From Trochalopteron elliotii (taxonomy: Eukaryota > Chordata > Aves > Passeriformes > Leiothrichidae): a stretch of DNA of 64,000 nucleotides. This document shows positions 11,176-21,876 of this stretch, in pieces (the first letter of the stretch is position 1; each line of letters starts with the position of its first letter). The stretch is taken from assembly GCA_024734555.1 (NCBI GenBank), contig JANPWX010000339.1, forward strand, positions 9,145 through 73,144. The letters run 5' to 3'. The notes under the pieces are model-generated. The model was not told the DNA's origin. It made no database searches and saw only the letters and a list, made by a program, of their open reading frames with translations. A program made the translations under genes and the position numbers.

Positions 11176-14100
11176 GGCACATAAACTTTTATAAAAATAT
11201 TTGTTTTAAAGAATATCTTTGGGCAGTTTTTAAAAGACCAGCTTGTCTCTACAGTCTCTCACCCAAAGAGTTAGTTACCAAAAATTGCTCACACTGGTTT
11301 TGTCAAGCTTATGACACCTCCTGTAGAGACTGGTGGAGCTGAGTTTACCTGCTGTTTGGCTAGCAAGAGATCTTTATTTAAATTAATACATAGCTATTTT
11401 TAATTCCTGATTAGTGGTGCTTGTTGTTCACTCTGGGGTTATAAAAGAACTGTTTCAGCTTATTTGGTGCTGCTGGCCAACATTGAATTGGAAACTCTGA
11501 GGCCAAAAGAACAATGTCATGGTTTAGAGACACCTGACAAGCTTTGTTGTGTTTAATTTTGTCATGGGACTTTAAAATTATTTTTAATATGTGAGTTTGC
11601 CTTTTCATTCCTTGAAGTGTTATGCCAAACAGGCCCAGTAGTTGCAGACATACACACAACAAGGTATTGATTGGTCTGATGAGTGCTTGTTCCTGGCCTT
11701 AACTCTTGAAATGGGCTTCTCACATTGGAACTCTACTGCATTGCTTAGAAGGTCATGTTAACTTATATATTTATTTATTTTTAAGAGGCAGTGGGAATTC
11801 TTTGCATGGTTTCAGTAAGACTAAAATACCTGCTGACTTTGGGTTTTGTCTCTTACTAAGAAATTACTTTAGATTGGAATATGTGGCCTATCAGCCTACA
11901 GCTGGTTTCTGGCTTTGGATTGGGTCACTGGTGGACATAATCCTTCTCAGCTCTCAAATCTCCCTGTAACTAGGTAGGCTGATAGTAACAGAGAAACTAA
12001 CAGCAAACAGAAGACCTGGGCTTGAGGACAGAAAATTTTGATTTTGGGGATATTCATTTTTTGTGAAAGCACAGGTATAAGCAGTGAGAGAAAGTTAGCA
12101 GGGACAGTGAGATGAGACGAGATGAGAGTGAGATGAGATGAGATGAGATGAGATGAGATGAGATGAGATGAGATGATGAGATGAAATGATGAGATGGGAA
12201 GTGGGCATTGGTAAAAAGTATTGAAGAAAAAAGTACTGAATGTGCTATATTGCAGGGTAACCAGTTTTAGTAAAGACTCCTTATGTGGCTATTTCTAGTG
12301 AAAAGCATTAAATAACGATGAAGACATACCTGATTGCACTGTGGGATGCCAAAAGTGCGGTTTTTCTTCTTCTCTTTGAAGAATAGATGGAGTCACCTGA
12401 GTGGATTTTTCTGCAGTTCCTTTTTGTTTTTTTAACAAGCTTTTCTTCTAATTTGTGCCACTGTCGTTTTTTGAATCGAAGTGGCAACAAGTGTATCTGC
12501 TGGTTCCAGGCATAGAAGGGATGGGGGCACAATGCCACTCTTAGTTGTTTTGTTTGTGAAGGTGTGGCAGGTGAAATCTTGGAAGTCAAGTTCAGAGATG
12601 AAATGGTAGAATTGGCCCAGGCAACAGTGGTATTGATCTCAAGCTCCAGATATAATTGCAGTAGGCAATTCTCCCTAATCAGTTTCTAAGTGAACACTGT
12701 GAAGTAAATGATTACAAGACAATCACATTTTAGTTTCAATATATTGCTGCTTAGTCTGTGATTATTGGAGGAATTCTAAAGCATTCCAATTTAAGTTGGC
12801 ATTCGCTGAAGAGGTTTGAGTTTGATTTGGATGCGTTACTAAAAGTAAGGTCAAGAGCACAATGGCAAGAGCTTCACCCAGCACAAACTATTTTCAGGCA
12901 GCTGTTCTGTTTACCAGAAAGTATGTTCTTAGTTAGCTAGTTCACTGGATTTAGACAACTTCATTTTTGTTTGTTATTTCTTTAGAAGTATTCTCTTAGC
13001 TTTATCATGAGTAAAGGCAGCATTCACCAAGAAGCACCATAGAGGAGTGTCTACAGTCAGCAGTCATTTCACACATCTTTTGATGCCAAGCCACTCTGTT
13101 CACTCGCAGCCAACCACTCTTGGCAAGGTGGGTGTGTCTGGGCAGTGCACAGCCTGTGGCACACTTATCTTGGCCCATCTGCTGGGGGCCATTGACAACT
13201 GTAGTTAAAGCGTGGCTCATGTGAGCCAGAGCTTGACTGACTCAATGGTGCCTTCTGAATGTTCCCAACAAGCAGAAATGCCAAATTCATCTCTGTGTTT
13301 GGAGAGATTTTCAGAATAGACCACGTGGTGCTCTTCTCCTAGTGCTTGGCCACAAAGAAAAGTGGTTGAAGCTGTGGACCTGGTCTCTCCCAGCACAGCT
13401 GCAATAGTGGTGGGTATGGCTGGGTTAGCTCCACACAGGATTGTGACAGGAGGAAAAGGGAGTGGCGAGCACAGTCCAATGCCAAGTAATCCTGCTGGTT
13501 GATTCTTTAAATATGGCCTAAGTCTGTACATTTCTGCAGGTTATGTTAGATACAGCCAATACTCTATACTTTGGCTACATCAGGGCATTCTGAGAGTGGA
13601 ATAGAGACTCAGTGTTCTGACTATGTTGTAATGATTGCAGGGAAACACAGATCCATTGACACATTGTGAGGGATAAGAGCAGTTCTGGCTCTTGTAAGTG
13701 ATCAGTAGAGGTTACACTTGTGGGAATCAGTCCAAAACTATTGCAGGTGGTGGTAGAGCTGAGTGGATTGTGTGGCCCACTGGCATTGGTGCTTTCCACA
13801 GATGAAATGGCACGAATTCTCTAGCTCTCTTCTTTGAGAGCTGCATTATAGATACCAACAAAAAAGGGGAAAAAATCATTATTGAAGGAAGGGAGCATCC
13901 ACTCTTAGCATATAATTTAAAACCCTTCTTATAAAAACTATGTGTCAGTCTCATTGAAACAATACAGTAAGAAAAGAATTGACTGTGGCTTTTTTTTTGT
14001 CAGGAGAGGTTTTGTTTCAAAGCTGGTAGCTTCACTTTACCTTGCTTTGCCTAATGAGTCGTGATAACTCTCAAGTACAAAACATGCCCCCCCCAAACTA

Positions 14101-16850
14101 CTTCTCCTCCAAAGTTAAGTTTCCCTAAATTTTTAAATTTGCACTTTAAAATTAGGCACTGGATGTGGTGGAAGACATATAGAGGTGGTAGAATTAAAAC
14201 AGCTGGTTTGCATGTTGATGGTGCTACACAATGTTATGTATAAGGTGACAGTGACACCTTGGCCTGTGCACCCACAGGGACATTGGAGTGAGATGCTGGA
14301 AGGTCTGGCTTTCACTTGTACACTCTGCTGTTCCCTATCACACCACACCTAGTGAAGCAGTAAGCACACTATTATTCATGGATGAAAAGAGCACCCATGT
14401 AAAATGTGCAAGCCATGTGGAATTCTGCTTTTCCCAGTGAAGTTACAGAGGACTAGTATCCACTTTATTCCTTAGAGAAATATCCTAACATTAAATTAGT
14501 GGTAGGAACTAGCTAGGGTTTTTCTTGCTTGTTGGCACACTCACTGGTCTTCAAAGAGCTGATGGATGTATACAGTGATTATTGAGAACTGATGGAAAAA
14601 TGACTGAAGAGACCTGAGAACCAGCAGATCAGGTTATGCTAGAAGTAGGCTCATCTAGAAAAACTTGCAAGCAAGAGAGCACTTTTAACATCCCCTTTGG
14701 CAATCTTTCATATACAGTAATTTTGTAGCATGAAAATCTGTTAAATTTGCTGTGTTTAAATTATTTAGGCCTATGTTTATAAATGTTATTCTGTGAAACT
14801 TGTTAAAAAATAATATAACCCTATTTTATACAAATGTCTTTGGCTGATGAGTAATGAAATAGTTCAGCTTGTGAAGAGTATTTGGAAACTAAATTTTCTC
14901 ATTGAACTTTCCTAGCTGCTCAGGAAGCCATGTATTTATAGTATGAAATCATGTAAACGCTGTTCCTCATTGCCTCTATATTTTAGAATAGAAAATAACG
15001 TAAAGCTTTAAATATGCTGATATATTGTGATTGTTGTCATCTGATACATAAATATTTTTCAATCTTTTAAGACATTGGTTGTCAGAATTTGTTCTTAGGT
15101 CCTAAGGGAAAAGTCTACTACTGTTGTATGTGGAAAAAAATACAGGTAAGTTAGAAAAATGGCTGGTCTTTCTTCAGTACAAAATTACTAATTCACTTTG
15201 AATTTAAATTCTGTTAACAGTAATATACAATCAGTTCCATTAAACCCAGACAGGGGAAGACTGATTCATAAGCTTCTCTAACAGAAACTTCAACCTTCAG
15301 TAGACCATGTCACTGAAATGTAATTTCAAAACTCTGATATAAAGAAAACTCTTCCTACCCCACAGCCCACAGCAGTTGGTCTCAATAATGACAAGAGCAG
15401 CATCCTGCAGTGATGGTTATAATGCTATTTAGAAAACACATAGAGAGTTACTGCAGAACTTCTCACAGTACCATTAACTCAAAGCTTACTAATCACTAAA
15501 ATGCTTTATAAGGTTTCTTTGAGTAGCTGAACTAACTTCCAGAACCTTGGGCTTAGATCCAGCAGTTAAAAAAACATAGAACCCAAATAGCTTAAAATGT
15601 GTAGGTTTTTTGATTGTCCAAGGTTTGTTTGCACAGCTTCAGACTTAGTGCAAAGTACTAAACTTCAGCACTTCTGCCAGCTGGCTTTGACAGGGAAGCA
15701 AAAGCATGACTTAAAGCCTTGAAGTCCTGGTCTGTTATCTCAAGTGAGGTATCTCTTGGTGTTATCTCTTTGGTGTTCCCTGTCTCTTCACACACCAAGC
15801 AAAATACTTTTCTCCAAACGCTGTTGCTGATCAACTGCCACAGGCACAGGACTAAAGCAAGGACTTCTACACTGAGATGAAAAAAATAGTGTTTTCATGT
15901 CTTGGACGGAGTCTTTCTCCTGCCAGCTTTGCCAAAAATACTGAAATGAAAAGGTCAGCATGAATTAACAGGTGCACTGCCTTAGATCAATGCAATCTCA
16001 CAGGAGACCAGTCAGGGACTGATACACATTTCTGCCATCTGCTTTATGTAGCATTTGTAGCTTTTAAAGGCATCGTGCCCATAGGTGTGAGAACACCTGC
16101 GTAGTCTAGTTAACTAAAAGGTAAAATACCAAAACAGAAGGAAGATGTTTTGAGGATAGATGGAAGCGTATTTAAAACCCACAGCAAGAGATCCAACTGC
16201 TGCCAGAAGAAACAAAATACGTGCTGTGTAACAAAACCTGTTAAACCCCCACCTTAGATAAAGGTAACAGATAAGTGCCTTTAAGACAGTATTTTCTAAA
16301 AGTCTTTTCAAACTTTGTCACTGAAAAGTGTGATACAATGTGATCTACAGCTGAAGCCATCCCAGAATTCACATCTGATGCAGGCCCGTAAGGTACTGAC
16401 TTAGTTCATGATGTCTTTGCCTTGTCCATGTTCTTTGTAGTTGTTCCAGGCAGTGTCAGAATCCCACTGGCCTCATTTCCAGCAGAGCAGACCTAGAGCT
16501 ATTCCCCAGGAATTCCCAGCACACTGTCAAGGTTGTTTCTTTCTGGGAGGATGCTCGGCTTGGAGTGGGACACACATCCCATCAACACTTCTGTAAAGCA
16601 GTGGAGCTGCAGATTTCTCTGGTCTCCTACAGCCTCACTGCCAGTGACTTTCTTGGATGTGAGACATAACACACAGTGCAGGCTTGTGTCTCGGGGCAGA
16701 GGTGAGAAACAGCCTCGAGGGCTGCTGTGGAAAACACAGGTGAGTACGGAGAGAGCAGAGCAGCCAGAAGGACTCAAGACAGCCTCCTGTGCACCACAGC
16801 CTGCACAAGTCTCTGGCCACTCCTTCATACCATCAAAAAACTCAGCTAAG
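11176..16850. other. Intergenic region between DNAL1 and MIDEAS
   Basis: This is the gap between the two converging genes. It is AT-rich with only short chance open frames and one GATGA microsatellite. No retroelement-derived PNMA-type reading frame is visible, although PNMA1 sits between these genes in mammals. Confidence 0.65.
12107..12196. repeat. GATGA pentanucleotide microsatellite
   Basis: About 90 bases are built mainly from GATGA units. The core from about 12130 to 12172 is perfect, with interrupted units (gagacgagatga at the left, gatgagatgaaatgatga at the right). It is intergenic. Confidence 0.92.
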
Positions 16851-16870
16851 AAACTATTTTTTAAACCTCA

Positions 16871-16876
16871 TTTAAT
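16871..16876 (-). terminator. MIDEAS: Candidate distal MIDEAS polyadenylation signal (ATTAAA)
   Basis: ATTAAA on the - strand in an AT-rich context (cttttattaaatgagg), about 4.8 kb past the stop. It would give cleavage near 16850. Confidence 0.4.
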
Positions 16877-17147
16877 AAAAGGGTTTTTAGATATATAGAG
16901 GATATTAAGTAAATAAGTTACATAGTACATTACAATCACATCCGCGAGATTTCCTTTAGTGTATTAATACTTTATAAAAAAGCACACAAAAAATAAATTC
17001 AGTCCAGTCTATCACAACTGTACAGCAACAGGTAAATATATTTATATATGTACATTTTAAACATGTAACAGTCTTTTAAAAGGTGCCCTAGGCAGCAGAC
17101 ACACAAAAGGAAGTGTCTGCTCACTTGTTAAAATAAAAGTAATATAC

Positions 17148-17153
17148 TTTATT
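17148..17153 (-). terminator. MIDEAS: Candidate MIDEAS polyadenylation signal (AATAAA)
   Basis: A canonical AATAAA hexamer on the - strand, about 4.5 kb past the MIDEAS stop. It could serve as an alternative, more proximal cleavage signal. Confidence 0.4.
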
Positions 17154-20100
17154 ATAAAGCATTTATACAGTAATTACAAAGGCTGACTGCTCCTGTACAG
17201 TACACCAAAGCTTTGACTACAAATTTAAAAACAGAACATAAAAAGAATGAACACAAAAAAAGTTTATATCAAATCTGAACTACAAGGGGAAAAATACATG
17301 TGGAGAAGCTGCAGGAAACTTTTTTAAAATACACAATTACATTTCTATAAAAATATATGTTGTCTTCTAATCTGGAGAAGTTAAGGGTTTTTTCAGGCTC
17401 AGCTGTCAGTGGAATCTGTCTTGGAAAGAAAGATCCTTAGACAGCCTGGGATTCAAAGTTTGTGTCTTTCTAACATATGACACAGGAGAGAAGGAGGGAA
17501 AGTAAAGCAGCTGAACCCAAGTGATGAGTTTACATAGAAACTCACCCCCCAGAATCAAACACAATTTGTAGACTTACTTCTCTGTCTCTTTAAAGCTTTA
17601 TAAACTTCCAGACATACCTCAGAAGATAAAGCAGGGAGAAAGTTTGTGTGGGAAAATGTGTATTAGAATAAGATTTCTGGTAAGTGTTGGACTAAATGTG
17701 CCATTGTATGAAAGCAGACAAAACTCCTATGGCTACAGTCCTTCCTATTCCCATTTCTTTAAAATACAATATGTATTGGTAGGAACCTTCTAGGCCACTG
17801 CCTGGAAGAGAATTAAGAAGTGTGTAACTGCTGAGAGTGAGAAAGATCACATTTGTGATTTAAGAAACACTTTTTTTTGAAAAGTGTTGATTTTAATCTA
17901 AGCTTGTTGCAATGATAAAAATGACCAAAAGCCTCAGTTTGATAAATTCAAGAGTATTTTTAGTTAATTTGGACTTAGTCTACAATGAGTTTAACAGATG
18001 AGTTACCTTTAAGCTTTTGAATTTCTATCTTTGCCCTGCCTTTAAGCAGCTACATCCCTACCTGTTTCTAGCCAGCAAAATGCCATGGTCCTGCACAGCT
18101 GAGTGAAATTCTGTAGGCCTTCAACTTACAGAGCCAAGTTCTGTCTGATACCATCACCTGTATCAGTAAAAGAACAAATATCAAATAAATTAAAATGCAG
18201 TGTGGTTCTTGCAGCTAGACTGCAAAACACCTGCAGCTATATCAGATATGCATCACAAGTGCATGCATCTATCTAGTAATTACATACACACAGCCTTACA
18301 AAGCTCAGATGCTATCCCATGCAGATCACAAACCTGAAAGACTGAATCTATCTGTAAAGGGCAGGCAGAGGCACAGGCAGAAGTGAGCAGGGCAAACGTG
18401 ACCTGCCACTGCATCTCTGTGATTCCCAGTGCTGCCATCAAGACTCAAGTAGGTAACGATTTGAAATACAGCCATCTGACTATGGGGCATGTGACCACCT
18501 GGAGCCTGATCTTGCACTGTAAAAGGCAAATCTATTAGTACACATTTACAGAATTGCATTCTATAAATACTTGTTCCCATATAAAAGAACTAAAGCAAAG
18601 AGACACCTAGTTCAAATTAATGACTTTCTACTGCCTGTTTTCTAAATTAGCAGCAAGCCCTTACACTAAACGGGAATCAATCAATAGACCTTTAAACAAT
18701 GGAAAATAATGAGCATGGAGTTTTTAAAACAGACATATCAACAGAACATTGGCAAGAATTTTGTTTGTTTAGGGTGGGTTTTTTTAAATCTTAACTGGAA
18801 TAACAAACTTAACACTGTGCTGCAGTAAAGAGCCACTCAAATTATTTTTCCCCCACAAATAGTAGGAACATAACTCATTCCAGATTAGACAAATTCCATT
18901 TAAATGCTTTGTCCACAGAAATTGGGGGTTGGCTTCTTAGGTTTTGGTTTTGTTCTTTTTTTAAAAAACAGTTCTCTGCCAACTTTTGCTAGTAGGCAAG
19001 CTCTAATTCAAATGCAGGACCAATTCCAAACTCCTACTGTAAGCCAGTGGGTAGAAGGCTTGGTTTGCTTGTTTGTCTTCTTAGATGACACTTGGAGGAG
19101 CTGTTCCCCTTACTAACATGCCAGAAAAGAAGTCTTCTGGTGGCTACTAGCAAATTGCAAGTATGCTCAGAAACATACTCATTCCAACTCGATGCCACTT
19201 GGCACATTTACCTGATTGTGGTCAGCCCTACTAACCCACAGCTGTTATGGACGTTATCCTCAGAAAAAGCCCTTTTCTGATTTTCTTCCAGTGACAGACT
19301 GTGTCCAGTTTTCCTGTTGTGTTCTACTTATACTGCAGCAGGGTGGGAGAGAAACCACCAGTACTGGAATCAGCACAAAATACACACAACATTTTTATGT
19401 AAGTAAAGAAAATCTCTGATTTGTTCTAATCAGCACCTCAATGGCTTGTCCTTGACAAGAGGAAAATGTCAGTTTCCTACAATAGAGAAAATCAGTGAAA
19501 GCTCTGGCCTTTGGAAGACTGTAATAATGCTTGCAGTTGCTTCACCTACTGTTCCTCCTGACACAGGCTGCTAAAGCTTCTGTTGTCTCCAAGGGCCATA
19601 AGATAATGGCAGACAAGCATTTTCTCCCATTTAGAAAATTAAAAATATAAAAATCAACACTGAAATCCTTAATAGGAAGACTGATCTGCTTAAGCTTCTT
19701 TTTAAAGAAGCAGCTTTCAGTTCTTTGCAGTTTTTGAATTATTTTAACAGTTCGTGATGTGCCATGTGCTTCTTGGTTAGTCAACAAGATCCATTCAATG
19801 TAGGAACACGGAACAGTCATCCAAGTGCTGAAAGGAGCCCCAGTTTTGATAGGAATGAAAAATATAATCTTGACAGAAAACTGAACACTTGCAGGTGAAA
19901 GTGTCAACTTTGAAAAGAGTGCAGTCCTTAATGATATTCCTCCTGATTTTACAGGAGTAGTAACTGTTTCTGCTATTCAGAAAAACAATTCTATGCAAAA
20001 GCACAGAATGTCAAAGCAAACATTGTACATCACACAGCCTCCCAAACAAAAGAGTGAAGTCATCATGGTTGCATAAAACTACAGGGTGAGAAGACTGACA

Positions 20101-21671
20101 TGACATGCTGGAGTTATAGCCTCTTTCTACAGTTAACCAGGAATTTATCTAGCAGCTGGAACAGTCAAGATTAAAAAAAAAAAAAAACAACAACCTGCCA
20201 GTCAGGCACACTCTGTAGTTCACATACAACACCATCTCTTGGATCCCTGCTGGGGAAGGCAGGAGCGACCAGCTCCTTCAGTATAGTCTGGTATTCCACA
20301 GTGCCAGCACCCGAGAAGCTGGGGATCAGTGCTGCTCCTAAGGTCTGGATGGAGGAGGGAGCTGGGCTGCAGGATGGCACCAGCTGGCCATGAACCACAA
20401 GTGATTCTCTGCATCCTTACAAATAATGACAAATGTTAACTCTCTTTTACCAGCAGCTTTTGGTGGCTTAGACTTTTTGGGCTACTAGCTTGTGTCAGTT
20501 CTGGAGGAAGAGTCAGCCTTCCAGCAAAGAGCACAGCTCATACCAGGACAACCCAGCAGGCAGCAGTGCCCAGCCACTGGTGTGCAAATAGGTGACAAGC
20601 TTCTCCTGTACATACTGTCTGACAGCAACTGTCTGGGAAACCAGGGCCCCGCCATAAAAGCTTGATGATGGCGACTTCAAGGAGTAAATGAGGGCTGCCA
20701 CAAGACAGAAGAGGATATTGAGAGGTAAAAGCATTCACAGAGGGATCACGGCTGGAAATGAGAGTCCATTCCTCCCATTTCTGAGGTGCACACAATCCAG
20801 CACACGAGAAGGTCTGGGTTCATTTTCACTAAATAAACTTGCTCCCATTTGTGTAAATTCAAACCCAGGAGTTTTCATTTCAAATTGCACTGGTGAAGCC
20901 CAGACTCCTTTAAGTTAATCAGAGGCTGACTATTTTGTTTTCCAAGATGAGACAACCTGAAAGGCCTGTGGCTACTCTAATCCCACAGGTTATCTTTATA
21001 TCCATTGCTACATTCTTAATGCCATAAGATAATTGACCTCAGGCTTCCATTTGAAAAATAAAACTCACTCTCAAAAGGAAGAAGAGTGTCTTGCTCATCG
21101 CACTTTTCATTTTTGTGAAACAGAGGTAAAAAGTGCACACAATCTTTCCACAAAACTTGTCTGCCTGAATAACTGCTCAGAAAGAAAGGCAGGAAAGCAT
21201 AAAAGGAAGAAGAACTTGGCTGAGAAAGGAAACAACTAGAAATCACCAGTGTCACAGTAACTGGATACACTTAGCTCAGAGTAGAGCTTCAGTCTGCTCC
21301 AGTCTGGAAACCTTTATATCTGAGAGTCCCACTACCACAATTCACGACAAGAACAAAAAGAAAGGTCTGACTGACCTGAGAGAACTTACTTCCACTGCAG
21401 GTGACATTGTTCTGTTATGTACCTCAGATATCATTATAAATAGAATAGAAATCTTATTAATAAGTCTTAAAAAAAAATCCAAGTTGAAACAAATTTTGTT
21501 TATCCACCATTCAGTACTGGCAAGGTGAAGTGGAACATGTGGCATGAGGAAATGGCAGCACTGAAACCAAAACCTGATGGTTCAGGTATGAAAAGTGCAA
21601 GCAAAAAACGTGAGACCACCAAGAGGGAGGTTGGGTCCAGCCTTGCTACTCCCTCCACTTCTGGTCTGCTG

Positions 21672-21876
21672 CTATATTTCTCCGTCTTCATCGGAGCTGG
21701 CGCTGCTGCTCCCGCTGCTGCTGCTCCGGCTGTCGCTGCTCTCGTCCTGCTGGGCGTGGCTGCGGGCTGCAGCCGCCGCCGCCTCCTTCTCCTGCTGCTT
21801 CAGCGCCGCCGCCTTCTTCTCCTGCTCCGCGTGGCTCTTCATGTGAGCACTGCGGCTCTTCACCTTGTAGAACACC
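21672..21876 (-). CDS. MIDEAS: MIDEAS last coding exon, zinc finger end and C-terminus (residues 1044-1111)
   Basis: The frame reads [20 protein letters not shown] then KAAAL, an Ala run and a Ser/Asp/Glu-rich tail ending SSDEDGEI with TAG at 21674-21672. The two histidines of HMKSH complete the finger opened in the previous exon. The acceptor is tgctttcctcag. The stretch is locally GC-rich. The tail differs from the human one. Confidence 0.94.

Larger units (their letters stand above)
16851..21671 (-). other. MIDEAS: MIDEAS 3' UTR (inferred extent)
   Basis: The sequence downstream of the MIDEAS stop on the - strand is AT-rich and non-coding. Reading the - strand, AATAAA occurs at 17153-17148 and ATTAAA at 16876-16871, either of which could end the transcript. 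A Pumilio-type element, TGTACATA, lies at 17054-17047 on the - strand. A 3' UTR of 4.5-4.8 kb is assumed; short open frames on both strands look like chance. RNA reads would be needed to fix the end. Confidence 0.55.

Noticed and set aside
13005..13954. Cluster of short - strand frames (60-104 residues) that could be fragments of one old coding element
   Set aside because: The translations show no retroviral, transposase or PNMA motif that I recognise, and they do not join by plausible splice sites. A profile search could reopen this.
16499..16898. Overlapping open frames of 109 and 121 residues on opposite strands
   Set aside because: They are mutually antisense in a slightly GC-richer stretch near the MIDEAS 3' end, with no family resemblance. 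Treated as chance.
19542..19907. 121-residue - strand frame in the MIDEAS 3' UTR
   Set aside because: It lies downstream of the MIDEAS stop in AT-rich sequence, with no similarity recognised.
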